A DNA stretch of 64,000 nucleotides from the NCBI RefSeq assembly GCF_042100115.1, contig NC_091274.1:806001-870000 (forward strand), given 5' to 3'. The notes below the pieces were generated by a model, which was not told the origin of the DNA, ran no database searches, and was given only the letters and a program-made list of their open reading frames with translations. Made by a program: the position numbers and the translations under genes. How positions within the stretch are numbered: position 1 is the first letter of the stretch; every line of letters starts with the position of its first letter. Shown piece by piece: positions 23,363 to 34,700 of the stretch. Source of the stretch: Alternaria dauci. Its lineage: Eukaryota > Ascomycota > Dothideomycetes > Pleosporales > Pleosporaceae.

Positions 23363-23603
23363 GACTGAACACGGAGTGGGTATTGGAGAAAGATAATGTG
23401 GAGGAACTTATACAGCAAACAATCTTGTGTTGTAGAGACATCGAGTAAGCATAGTGAACGTCAAAGTGAAACTCGAAATGTTAGGCACAGCGCAAACGCA
23501 GTTCACTATCTTGCGCCCGCTGCCCCGCCGTTTCTCTTCCTTCTGCTCCTTTAGTACGATCTCTCAAGGCCAACAAAGCCTGATGACTGAGAAACTGACT
23601 TTA

Positions 23604-24497
23604 TCACAGCTCTTCAATCTTCTCAACTCCTCGTTCTCTGTTTAGTACCGCCCTGACCATCCTACCCTTGTCGTCAAACAATCCCTCGCGAAGCCGCTCC
23701 AGGTATATCTCATAGCTCGGCATATAACCATCGATGAACGCACGAACCTGCTCGTCTGACATTCCCGACCCTTTCACCTCAATCATCTTATGCTCTTGCT
23801 GCAGGCGCCATGTGTACACATTTCTCAGGTCATCCGTATCGATATGTATGAAGAAGTCGAAATGCTTGGGCCCCATGAATGCATCACAGTAGCGCTCGAG
23901 ATTCTCATTCACTTCGATCAAGTGCAGAAGTGAATGATTCGCAGGAGTATTGACTGTGAGCTTCCCAGCTTTTGCCAGCGCATGTCTTTCCTCTATGAAA
24001 GATTGTGGAACAGGCTGGAAGCCCACGCACCATCCTTCAAACACGACGACATCCGGCTTTTGCAAGATTGTCGACCATTCTGATTCGGGCGCTCGGTCGC
24101 CTTCGCCATTGTATTTGCTCTTATCGAAGCTTGGAATCTTGAGGCTGCCTCTGCCGTTGTACCCCTTCAGATCACTGAAGAATTCCCGGGCTAGCTGCTC
24201 ATCGTGTGTGCCAGGCTGTCCACGAGTACGGTAGAGCTTATTGCTGGGATCACGATCCCGCTGTGTTACCAGCTCATCATGTGTTTTGTAGAAATCGTCC
24301 AGTGAAACAGTTATCGTATAGAGACCATGGTTTTGGGTTAAGATCTTGACAAGCTCCGATGCCCATGTCGATTTGCCTGAGCCTTGTAGACCAGTGATGC
24401 CAAGTACAATTGGCTCCGATGACTCTTGACGGCGCGCCTGTATCTTTGGAAGTAGGACATCAAGCGTCCGACTGATGTTATTTCTCAGGGCAGACAT
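23604..24497 (-). CDS. P-loop kinase, Tda10 / glycerate 3-kinase-like
   Basis: A single exon encodes 297 residues. The Walker A loop is GLQGSGKST near residue 35. Downstream motifs are VSLDDFYKTHDEL, a PGTHD segment (RTRGQPGTHDEQLA), DVVVFEGWCVGF and DFFIHIDTDD with YTWRLQQEHKM. These are characteristic of the Tda10 group of yeast ATP-binding proteins related to plant D-glycerate 3-kinase. The physiological substrate in fungi is unsettled, so only an ATP-dependent kinase fold is safe. It is likely cytosolic, since no targeting signal is seen. It lies head-to-tail with the J-protein gene, 241 bases apart, on the same strand. Confidence 0.87.
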   Translation of the reverse strand: MSALRNNISRTLDVLLPKIQARRQESSEPIVLGITGLQGSGKSTWASELVKILTQNHGLYTITVSLDDFYKTHDELVTQRDRDPSNKLYRTRGQPGTHDEQLAREFFSDLKGYNGRGSLKIPSFDKSKYNGEGDRAPESEWSTILQKPDVVVFEGWCVGFQPVPQSFIEERHALAKAGKLTVNTPANHSLLHLIEVNENLERYCDAFMGPKHFDFFIHIDTDDLRNVYTWRLQQEHKMIEVKGSGMSDEQVRAFIDGYMPSYEIYLERLREGLFDDKGRMVRAVLNRERGVEKIEEL

Positions 24498-26622
24498 GAC
24501 TTAGTCTTCCTGATATATGTGTCCACGTGGATTCAAGATTCAACGAGTGTCTTTGCTATGTTTCCAAACCCTGAACGTCATTCGAGGCTTATATGAGCGG
24601 ACATACATAGTCCGCAGAGAGACCCATTCCTACCCGCAGCCGCAACGATGTCGGCCCGAGCGAACCCCGCACCTTCCGCGAACCATCAGCGTAGTGAGGA
24701 CATTTGTTGCCAGCGCAAAAGACGAGGCCACAGAATGAGAAAGAGATATCTCTTCCCAGACTCATGCGCTTACTGCCGTACAATCACGCTCGGCCCTATC
24801 GTTATATTGCCTATTCTTCCGCTACCACCAACAACCACCTAGTACAACACTGCCGTGTCAAATCTCCACAACACCCAAACCAATAGCTCCAAGCGGCACA
24901 ACACCAAGCAAATTACCGCTGCGGGCTCGCTACCACGATCTGACGCGAGGGCGAACAGAAGAGGAGATGCATATTTACTGTGTTAGGAAAGTACAGAGAA
25001 AAAGCGTGGATTACGGGATGCCATTTCACGGTTCAGACTGTCAAAGTTCACCGCCTCTGACGCTGGCGAACCAATGTAGGCCATGAGGGTGAAATTGTGG
25101 TCGCGCAAGCGTCCCAGACATGGCCACGGGAAGTTCTGCGCTGCTTGTGTGTCTCGTGGTTCAATGTTGCTATTTTCGGTAGCTCGAGCGGAAGACAAAC
25201 AGAAAGGGTTCTTTTGCGTGCGCGAGTCATGATCTAGCTCGCGCGCGTACTACTGACGTTTCTGGAACAACAAACTCCTTTTCTCATATAACCGCAATGG
25301 CAGGCGCGGGATCCATCCTCGTCAACTTCTCCAGTCTTCCAAGCGTCACTTGGTACATCTTTGGCAACCTTGTCGCACTCCAATCTTTGCCGTTGGTGAG
25401 CTGTACCAAGATAGGCGCTGCTGTGAAGATGCGCGCCATGCCACTGTCCGGGTGTTAGCCTTGCATTTCCGACGACACTATTGAACCTACCGACTGTGGT
25501 AGCCGGAACAGATATATTGTATAGGCTTTCCGGGTACTTCTCCGACGAATGGTACACTGTCCGCGCTCAGCCTAATGATGCTGCTCCAATTGTACTCGGG
25601 CTCTTCCCCTGAGCCTGTTGGGGCGCTTTCTCAAGCCTTGAAATCCGGCTTCTGCAACGTGCTTGACGTGCATTGTCACACTTTCCAGGTTTGCAATTCT
25701 GCCATTGGTGCAGTCTAAGGGTTCTGCTTAATCCACACGTCCAGCTCCTCTTGTCCTGGATTGAAGCCACTAATCACGTTGTTACCATCGGAAGACGACA
25801 ATATTGGCTGCGTGAGATAATTATTCGTAGTGCAGTGGTCTAACAGCGGATCGCATCGAACTTACTGTAACCAATACGCAGATGACTGCCATCCTGTTTC
25901 GGAAACACCTCACGGCCGTGTCTCTGTGGTTAGAGGCGTGGTCTTCAGCATTAAGTATAGCAGCTTTCTCTGAGAGGGTCATGCTGGTTGGGCCACCCAC
26001 TCTGGACTCCTCTTAATCCACTTGCTTCATGTTGAGGTAAGCGTGCAAATGGGATTTGGTTCAGAAAGGACTGGAGACGTCAGTGTAGGCTGTACCTTAA
26101 CTCAAAACCACTACAATAGTATTGCTTTAATTTCGGCCAACGTGGTACCAGTGTAACGATCTCAACAAACGTATGACGCAAATATACGCAGTCCATGTAC
26201 AAGTAAATAGAATCCTTGACCATCCACAGAACAAAGGGTCCAAAGTAGTGGTAAGATCGAAACAATAGTATTTCTTTGTGATTCTAATAATCTAATAATG
26301 CTTATATAGTTCGTCTCTATCGTGTATGTAATGCATCATGACGTCTACTATGCGAAGTAAAGGGTATCCGCGCCTTTCCCATGCTTTTGACAACGCCGTT
26401 GAAGTGACTTTTGAAGAAGAATATCCAACCCAGTAAACGCAAACGCTCAGGAGAAGAAAACGAAAGTACGCAAATGAGCCGAGATGGATGGGAAAGGGTC
26501 GAGCGGAGAGTACCAAAGGACCACATGGCGGTGGTGTTGAATGGAGGGGCTCGCAGCACTTGCGAGCTGTCCGTCAACTCGAGGATATTGGGAACCGTGG
26601 TTCAGGATTTTGCCTGATCATT
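24498..26622. other. 2.1 kb gene-poor region
   Basis: It lies between the Tda10-like gene and the Ups-like gene. ORFs of 60-107 codons occur on both strands (for example 24648-24842 and 25234-25557), but none has recognisable motifs and they conflict with each other. The segment from about 26050 to 26350 is AT-rich. I found no terminal repeats or tRNA-like structure. A small multi-exon gene on + near 24648 cannot be excluded. Confidence 0.5.
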
Positions 26623-27308
26623 TCAGATCTTGGCCTGCTTCAGGATCTTGCTGTCCTGCTGAGCCTGACGCAGCTCCAAGATCTCCCTCTGCTCCTGGAA
26701 CACCTGTCTGGCACGCTCGAGCACCATCTCGAAGCCCTCCTTGCCCTTGGCAGCATTCTGCTGGAAGCGCTCGACAGTAAACTGCTCGATACTGTTCTTG
26801 ATCTTCTGCCAGCCACCGCACAGCGCGGTAATTTCAGCGCGCTGTGTGAAAGCGGTCTTGGTGTCGGGTGATGATGCGACAGGCTGGTATATGCAGGTCT
26901 CGCGTACGTTGAGGAGGTCGGACATTGTCATGTTCATGGAGCAGAGGGTGAGCTTCTTGGCAACAGGGTCGACATAGGACGTCTCATAGACCATGGAGGT
27001 GTCCTGGCCGCCAAGGAGGGACTGTATCCATTTGGGTGTTGATTGCTGGCATGTGATGAGACGTTCTGTGCGAAGCTGCGGTGTGTTAGTTTTTTTGCTC
27101 GGTGATGGTGGTGGGGGCGTGCCGAATTGACATGTGAAAAGAAGGAGTCACTCACAATTCCTGTCGCCGGGTCGACAGAGCGACTCAGCGTATCGACGGC
27201 GATGACATGAGGTGTCTTCTCGTTCCAAGGGCCGTACTTGCGCCAGTTGCTCGTCGAGACCTCTTCCCACGAGTAGTCGAAGTCGACGGTCTGCTGGAAG
27301 TACTTCAT
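26623..27308 (-). CDS. PRELI/MSF1 family lipid-transfer protein, Ups2-like
   Basis: Exons are complement(27156..27308, 26623..27075), with an 80-base intron (GTGAGT..CAG, branch ACTAAC), 203 residues. The PRELI/MSF1 domain covers about residues 1-180, with the diagnostic start MKYFQQTVDFDYSWEEVSTS, the HVIAVDTLSR strand, RTERLITCQQSTPKWI and ERFQQNAAKGKEGFEMVL. Members shuttle phospholipids across the mitochondrial intermembrane space together with a small Mdm35 partner. The conserved strand LRTERLIT is closest to the Ups2/Ups3 branch (phosphatidylserine transfer) by my recollection; the exact branch needs a tree. The final 20 residues are a charged helix. No presequence is expected for this family. 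Confidence 0.88.
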
Positions 27309-28502
27309 TATGAGGTCGTGTGCGCGGTTATGTGGATCCGGGCGATGTGCGTTGTCGCTGCAATGTTACGTGTCGCAGGAATGGCAAAGTCGTGGTTCGA
27401 CGGTATAGGTCGATGAGCTGCGATAGCTGTGGAGTGGGTTTTGGGTGGATTGTAGAATGCGAAGGGTGCAAAAGGTTTGGAGATGGGTGGGCAGAGGCCG
27501 AAAAGCAAGCCGTGCGCTGGCGATAAACGATCGTTGGGGAAAGCGGGAAGTGCCCAACGCTTTTCACCGCTCGAGCCCTGTGTCTCTGTTTCTCCGCAGA
27601 ATTCGTCTCGGACTAATGTGCGGTGTGAAGAGCTGGAGAAACAATGCGCTATCACAAAAGGAAAAGCAACAGCGTCGTGGTTGTTTGGTTTGTGGACAGG
27701 AAAGCAATATGAAACGAGGGTACGAGAGCCTTCTGTCCGACCTCACTCTTGCGGATCTACAAAATCTTGCCACGGACAGCCGCTTCTCGACCCTTCCGAC
27801 CAATCACAGTCGGGGCGCTGACCACCGCGGGCTCGAGTCGTGTGCTTTGCTCAGCGGCGTCTAGGCCAGTCATCCCGACTCTCCCCGTATGACGTCTTAT
27901 ACCCGAGTCGGCCAGGTCTCGTTGGTGGACTTGATCTAGCCTTGACGCAGGGCGTGGAGTACCTGAAGCTTGCACTGAAGATCAAACTATGCATCTGGCT
28001 CGCGCACCAAGCTAATCATCAGGGTCTTCTGGCTGTCGTGTGTGCAAGGCTGTCATTGGCGTGCAACGATGATCTCCCACGTCAAGGGCTTGGAACATGA
28101 CCAAGTTCGTTGGATCTGTGTCATTTGCTGCATTGACGATATCATTACTGGGCAGTGACGAGATGGACAGTTCGAGAGGTTTGCTTGATTTGTTTACGTT
28201 CACACACGCGCGCGCTACGATGCGCCTCTCGAAGTAATATGTTACAAAAGATTGTGAAGACCCGAAGGCTGCGGAAGAAGTCTATCAAAGAGACTTCGCA
28301 AGGAACTTACGCCAAACCAAGCCGTTTGCCAACGGCTAATCATGTATTTCATGATATCCCCAACCTAGTCTATCGTTGGTATCATAACTTTTTGTATGAA
28401 GCGCCAGAACGCCGACCATGCCTATGCAAAGTGAAAAGCAGCTTTCGTTGCTTCATGTCATACACTCGAATCAGAGTGTTGGTGCCACGCCTCCACGGGT
28501 CC
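27309..28502. other. intergenic, no firm gene
   Basis: It lies between the Ups-like start and the MYG1 stop. Overlapping ORFs at 27445-27864 are shadows without family signals. A 46-codon ORF at 28097-28237 on + begins with a signal-peptide-like stretch (MTKFVGSVSFAALTISLLGS); it is too short to call a gene and is discussed as an observation. Confidence 0.45.
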
Positions 28503-29684
28503 CTACAATTCCAGTGCCTTCTTCGCCATGGCGAGCGCACCATCGAACGACTTGTTTCCTCCGATGAAACCAGCAGCGTGGACAAAGACACAACCTGGGA
28601 TCCCAGAGACCTGGTCGAGCTGCTCATCACGAACGCCCTTCCATGCATCTGGCAGGTCCTTGCGGTTCTCAAAACCGCCATTCTCCTTGCTGACGGCACG
28701 GATACGCCACTTGCCCTCGGGCTTGTCTTCGGGGAAAAGGACATAGAGGACCTGGGGTGCAACGCCCTGTGGCTGCTGGGTCTCCTTCTCGAAGTTGTAG
28801 AGATGGTCGGCCCATGGCATGCCATCGGGGAGGACCAGGATGCGTCCCTGGGGGTCGTACTGGAGACGAGCGTCGTATGCCTGCTTGACCTGGTGACGAG
28901 CAGGGAGCCACGACCGAGCGCGGTCGACGAGCTCCCAGCGGAACTGCTCCCCAACGAACTGGGCGGCTCTGTTGAAGCGCTGATCCTCCTCCATTTGTTT
29001 GGCCTCTTCTGTCTTGGTCTCGTCGGAAGTGGGGGACTTGGGGCCGTAGTTGTAGCGGTTGACTACGCTGGCGATGCTGAAGCCGCGGTCCTCAAACTTC
29101 TTCTGCAGTCCCGCCTTGTCGAGATCACTGGGCGCAATGACGCTGATGCCGTTGTCGTTGGCGTCGAAAGCCTCGATGAAGTCGGTGTAGATCTTCTCGT
29201 ATAGGAGATCGCGGTCAGCGCCCTCGAGCCCAGTGACAGCTGTGATGATGTCCTTTCCATAGTGCATGTACACAAGTCCCGCGGAAGAGAGCTTGGTGGT
29301 GTGGCCGGGGAACACGACCTCGAAGCCGCGCTGGTGGTGGTCGTAGCGCTTCTTGTCGTCCTCGTACTCGCCGCCGACGTCGACGACGGTGTGGCACTCG
29401 GCGAGGACAGCAGGGTCACGGGTGCGGACCAGGTGGGCATCGCGGTAGGCTGGCAGCTCCTTGAGCATGGAGACGGCAAGCGCCTCGTCGGCGTGGAAGT
29501 GGCCATTGTGCGTGCCAATGACAGGCACGTCCGTCTTGAGCTTCTTGGTAGGGCTTTCGGCGGACATTGTGCGTGGGTAGCGTACGGAGAAGTGGCGTGT
29601 GAGTGGCTTGTAACGAGTCCAGATGTGATGCGTAGGCCGTGCAAATACAGGTCGTAGCTTGAATATGCAATTGCTAGCGAGCAT
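28503..29684 (-). CDS. MYG1 family protein (DHH-like metal-dependent exonuclease)
   Basis: A single exon encodes 393 residues. The family signature is present: GTHNGHFHADEALAVSMLKE, then DVGGEYEDDKKRYDHHQRGF, SSAGLVYMHYGKDI, DFIEAFDANDNGIS and a C-terminal VFVHAAGFIGGNKSFDGAL. The His/Asp clusters fit the DHH-type metal site; animal MYG1 is reported as a 3'-5' RNA exonuclease of nucleus and mitochondria. Residues 1-39 are basic and acid-free (MLASNCIFKLRPVFARPTHH), a likely mitochondrial presequence. A second ATG at codon 40 (base 29567) would give a protein without it. Length matches the family. Confidence 0.92.
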   Translation of the reverse strand: MLASNCIFKLRPVFARPTHHIWTRYKPLTRHFSVRYPRTMSAESPTKKLKTDVPVIGTHNGHFHADEALAVSMLKELPAYRDAHLVRTRDPAVLAECHTVVDVGGEYEDDKKRYDHHQRGFEVVFPGHTTKLSSAGLVYMHYGKDIITAVTGLEGADRDLLYEKIYTDFIEAFDANDNGISVIAPSDLDKAGLQKKFEDRGFSIASVVNRYNYGPKSPTSDETKTEEAKQMEEDQRFNRAAQFVGEQFRWELVDRARSWLPARHQVKQAYDARLQYDPQGRILVLPDGMPWADHLYNFEKETQQPQGVAPQVLYVLFPEDKPEGKWRIRAVSKENGGFENRKDLPDAWKGVRDEQLDQVSGIPGCVFVHAAGFIGGNKSFDGALAMAKKALEL

Positions 29685-30340
29685 GAGGAGAAGTTTCGCA
29701 GTGTCCCGCGGCGGGCACCTTGGCTTGGCACCAGCGTCCGCGCGCTAGTGGAGGGGAGACGGAAAAGCAAGCAGCAACATGGTCAGATTCAGAGAGCAAG
29801 ACGCAATAAGCGCCCTCGAGGTGGGAAGACACTGACGGCTCGACGACGTCAAGGCCTAGACGCGTGCCGTTGCCATCATCGTGCCCTGTTCCAGGATTGC
29901 GCACGCGAGCACGCATCCATCAGTAGCCCCAAGTCGTGCCTGCTCGCACTCGCACAGAGCAAGGCAATATCAGCTACCAAAGTCTCTCCTGCACCCTTCT
30001 TCGCCCTGCAGTCTGGCTCTCAGCCAATATCCAGAGCTGCTTCACCCCCAGACCCGGCCCAGTACTGTGCGGCTGCTCTCCCGCGACGCTCGAGCTTTCC
30101 AATTAGCGAGATTGACACGTGAAGATAATCGATAGCCACGGCCTTGGTCACGAATCTTCAACCACGTCGTCTCCCGCACGCCCGCTCACACGTCGAGTGA
30201 CTCCCAGTACCCTCTCCCGCGCTGCCTGCGCGTCCATCGCGCTTCAGACCCCCTCTTCAACTCTTCGCTGCCGCTGCTGCCGCTGCCCACCACAGAGGCC
30301 ACGCTCGTTGCTGCACGAGCTTGGCGAGGACGGCGTTCGC
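29685..30340. promoter_or_regulatory. divergent promoter, MYG1 and ICE2
   Basis: It separates the MYG1 start (-) from the ICE2 start (+). The ICE2 side has a CT-rich leader (about 29980-30300), in frame without a stop from 30119, but with no ATG before 30341. No TATA box is obvious. Confidence 0.45.
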
Positions 30341-31780
30341 ATGGGCATGTGGGCTACCGCATCGCGGGTAGTCTCGTCGACAACCTTCCTCGGCGCCATC
30401 ATCTTCACCATACCCCTCGCATTCGACATTGGCGGCCGCACCTGTGGCCTGGCCTTCTCCCTCTCTCTCAGTGCCTACTACTTTGTCTACTCGACGCTAC
30501 GGTTAGCAACGCCAGACTCTTCGCGCTTCAGATGGTTCCTCTGTAATGTGATAGCTTGGGCGCAGTGGCTGGCCATACCCACTCTCTTGATATGGAGCCT
30601 CAACAAGTTCTCCATCGATGCCGACGCCAATTCGGGCTGGGTACAACGCACCTTTGACGGCAAGCGAGCCGACTTCAAGACGGTGCAAGAATGGATCTTT
30701 GGCAGTGAGGGACTGCTGCAGAGTGCCTCGATAGGCGCCTGGGACAAGACTCTGCGCTACAGCACACCCGTCTTCCAGATTGCCGAAGGCTTCTGCAGTC
30801 TCTTGGTCATCCAAGCCGCAGGCCAGATCACCAGATGGGTTGTCAACAAGGAACGTGGTGACAGCTGGATGGTATGAACGAACCCTCCCGCTTTCCAACC
30901 TGACAACAGGCTAAATGATTCCAGATCGGCCTTCTCTTCACCTCTGCATCCATCATCTCGACCTCAGTCTACTTCCTCTGGCGCATTACTACCTTCCCAG
31001 AGATTAGCAACGTCGACGCCATCCTGATCGGAGTCGCTATTACAACCGCCATCTTCCTTGGTGGCTGGGGTATCGTCAGTGCTAGAGGCAATCCGGTCGA
31101 ATCATCGCTCTTGGTAAGTCACGCATTTCCAAGCTACACCTCATTACTAATACCCGCAGTTCGCCTACGTTACTCTCTGCATCTACCAGATCTTCACCGA
31201 CTATCAGCCGACACCTGGCTCTGTTGCGGAATCAAGCGCGCCCTCTGACCCTGCCCTGCCGCCACTGCCACCTATTATTATGGCCTCGTACACCACCCTT
31301 CTCCATGCACTGGGCTCTTTGCCTACCATCGCCCATACCGGTTTCAATCTCATGGTTGGTGCTATCATGACCATCACACCCTCTGTCATTATTTCTCTTG
31401 CCTACCGCGTTTTCGTCATGTACGCCGCGGCGCGCATCATTCCTGCCATACGCGAAAGCGGCGCTCGCGCATTATCCCAAGAACCAAGTCTTGACGATGA
31501 CGACGAGACATCAAAGATTCTTGGCTTTCTGACCTGGTTTAGCCCAAGCATCATTATTGCTGTCTACACTAGCCTGCTCATGCAGCACTTCGCCAGCGGA
31601 AATGGCGCCGATGGAAGTGCCGTGACAGGCGAGTGGTGGACGAACCAAGGCGGTGACGCTGGAGGTAACTTCTGGCGGTGGATTAATCTTGGCATTACAA
31701 TGGGGCTATATGCCATTGAACTGAAAATCTCAAATGCAGATGACGACGGCCGGTTAACTAGTCACTGGAAGACCGACTAG
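30341..31780 (+). CDS. ICE2-family ER membrane protein
   Basis: Exons are 30341..30871, 30925..31113 and 31160..31780, 446 residues; introns are 53 and 46 bases with phase kept. About nine hydrophobic segments are visible, beginning VVSSTTFLGAIIFTIPLAF, then FLCNVIAWAQWLAIPTLLIW, and later ILIGVAITTAIFLGGWGIV and IIMASYTTLLHALGSLP. The fungal ICE2 signature IPLAFDIGGRTCGLAFSLSL is present near the start. Ice2 proteins help distribute and maintain cortical ER and affect lipid metabolism in yeast. The start ATG GGC ATG at 30341 leaves a short cytosolic end before helix 1; the frame is open further upstream but has no ATG. Confidence 0.85.
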
Positions 31781-34700
31781 AGCTTGGACAGAAGGAAGAG
31801 CCAAGCAGACCACCCAACCGGCATACATTGGAGCGAAAAGACGAGGGAACCAGTGAGAGAAAGGGCAGCAGAGGTTGAAGCTGCAAAGTCGAGGAAAGAA
31901 ACAGCATACCAAAGCGTATGCACATCTAGAGCGGTGCACACAAACGACAAGTGTGCCAGGGGAGATCATGGTAGGGTTGGAGGATTCACTTCTCTTTTGT
32001 CCTTTTACCCCCAAAGCAAGCAAGCAAGCGCGCATTTTTCTGATACCCCCAAGTTTGGATCTTTGTGGGAGAACGTTATTCGGGTTGTACACTATGCGGA
32101 CGGCAAGAGAGGAGAGGAAGTAGGAAATAGCATCGAATAAGAACATCAACGTAGGCTCTTGGTCAACGTGGCAGATGCTTGCTGTGTGAATGTCAGAATC
32201 TTGCTCAACATGGAGCATACTTGCCATGGGATTTTGGTTGGCATCAGAGTAAAATTGGGGCGATTTTGTCGAAACTCTAACGCACACTTGCTATAAGAAT
32301 TATGAACGAGATGTTGATGTTGGGTATACTACTTGATATCAAAGTAGGGCAAATGAAGAATTGCTGTATTCGTCGTCGGATGGATACCAAGTTGTTTGGT
32401 AAGAGTTGTCTATTGTGTCAGCACATCATTCCGACTGATGATATTTACAGTAGCAGGACATAAGCAGGGCTGTGACTGAGACTCTGGGCTGTAGCAACAT
32501 TATGAAATACAAGCGCAGCCAATGTGTAGCAGTAAACTTGCCCAGAACATGGTTTAGAGACTGGTTCGACTGATCTTGGTCAGAACTATAGCGAGCCAGA
32601 TGGTTCACGGGAGTTGGAAGATGATGCTTGATATGAGCTAAGTCTCAGCCAAGACGACTTTCTTTAACGTACTATAATGCGTCGTTTGCAGTACACCTGA
32701 GCCCAGTTCATGAACTCTAGTAGTGAATCTATCGGTGGCGGAATACAGACACAAGTCTGGTAAGGACTCGGTGCTACTGATCAGACTTCGGACTCTTTTT
32801 TTCTGCTTATCAACGGAGTATATACCGAGACACAACAGGCGTCGGTTAGTGCGATAATGTGTGCATCGGACATTGAAGATAAATATAGCTACGTTTCGGG
32901 CAGACATACTTGTCTAAGAAGATATCCGAGCAATATCATATGCCAAGTACGTCACATTGAGTCTTTGCACCGGGGCAACATGTCACATGCTAGAGAATGC
33001 AACCTTGAAGTAGCACTCTGTGAGCGGAGCATGACGACGACACAACCAACGATCAATACCAGAAAAAAAATCAAAAAGGTATTAGTCGGGCGACTTTTGC
33101 CTCTTGATTGGGCCATCGGATGGCGGCGAGATCTCACAAGGAGCTTATGCAGATTCGTCACACCGCGTGTCGCCTGAGCGAGGATACGGCCCAAGGAGAC
33201 CGGCACTTGTATGTACGCAGTTTGTGAAACCCTAAGCGCTTCGGTAAGCGCTTATTCTTCCACGTTAAGCAATGCATACGATGATGACGTTTCGTCTCAG
33301 GGTAGCAATGTGGTCTACGTTCGGACCCTCTTGATTATCACAGGAGCATGCTGCTGTCCTAATCGGGAAGGCAAAGTGAATGCTACAGCAGTCCCAGATT
33401 AGAAACACATATACCGACAGTTCGGTAAATGCGGCACGGGCAGGGCGTAAACCACCCCTTACATATATCGACAAGATCTCGTCCCCCCCGGGACGCGCTT
33501 CTCAGCTGTCGGGCGTATGTAGGGATCGAAAGGGTTTGTATGGCTGCGAAAGGGCGGACTTCGGAGTAATTGTGTTATAGCTAGCGCGCCGTCCTGCAAT
33601 CAGCATCAAGTACGATACACCAGTAATCTCCCGACCGTCTTTGTCATTCTGCTAGAGACTCAGGAATTTTACAGTCAGCCATTGCCTTGACTAATGCGAG
33701 AGATGCGAATCCATTGACGCGAACCGTCGGTACCAAATTGCCGGGAGACTGTTCATGAGTAGTTCACCAGCATTTCCCTCGCCAACACATAGAAAATTTG
33801 ATCGATCCCAAGAATCTCACGCTGGGAGACGCATTGGTAATCCGCCTCGACTCTGGATCCTGCCAACGCCGCACACGTAACCGGATATGAATGCAGACTG
33901 TGCCGCAGCTCGGCATCGTCTCAACCCGCGTGGTGGTGGCCAAACGGGCAGAATTCGCGAAGAGGGTCGTTGATACACTCAATGCCCAAGATGTCAACAG
34001 AGTGAGGACATGGTACATGAGCAGAACCACAGTGCAAAAAGTTTGTTGCGATCGTGAGGTTTGCCAAGTTTGAGTACGGCACGCTGCACTGCGATCTGGA
34101 CCAGATCTGACTAATGCCGTAACAGACTGCCGATGGGAAATCCTTCAGGTTCTGTCGGTGTGACCGGCTTGGATGACATGCCGCATCTTGGCGGCGACAA
34201 GAGTGCGAGTACCGCTGTGAAGAATTGAAAGCGAGTGCGTGTTCTTGTAGGATTTGGAAATGTGTAAACGCGACGAGATTCAAAGACCTCGGAGGTTCAG
34301 GATATACATCAATGGCGAGGCTGGATACAAGTTCTGTTGAAGCCCATACAGAAGCGGAGGTTAGACGCGTCGTCTTGGACACGGAACGTGTTGCTCCACA
34401 ATCAATATGACCGAATAATCAAGATTGAGCACGGAGGTAGGCGGCGCATGGTGGGTGTTGGTGACAAGCGCGCTGTTCCGCGCTTCCCGTTCGCTACTCG
34501 AGTCATACATCTGGCGGAAGGATGAGGCGAGGCGAGGCTCAGAGCAGAATAGACGTCAGCTGACTGGGCAGCAAAGCAAGGAGTGGGCAGGTCTAGGAGA
34601 CCATGGGATTGGAAATGCAGCGGCACAGTTCAGAGGAAAATGCCGTACGGCGCGGTCCCAGGTCTTTGTGTGATGGTTAGCGGGAACGGAACGCGCCGCG

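Noticed and set aside
24648..24842. 64-codon + ORF starting MSARANPAPSANHQ
   Set aside because: Low-complexity and without recognisable domain; a small gene cannot be excluded but nothing supports it.
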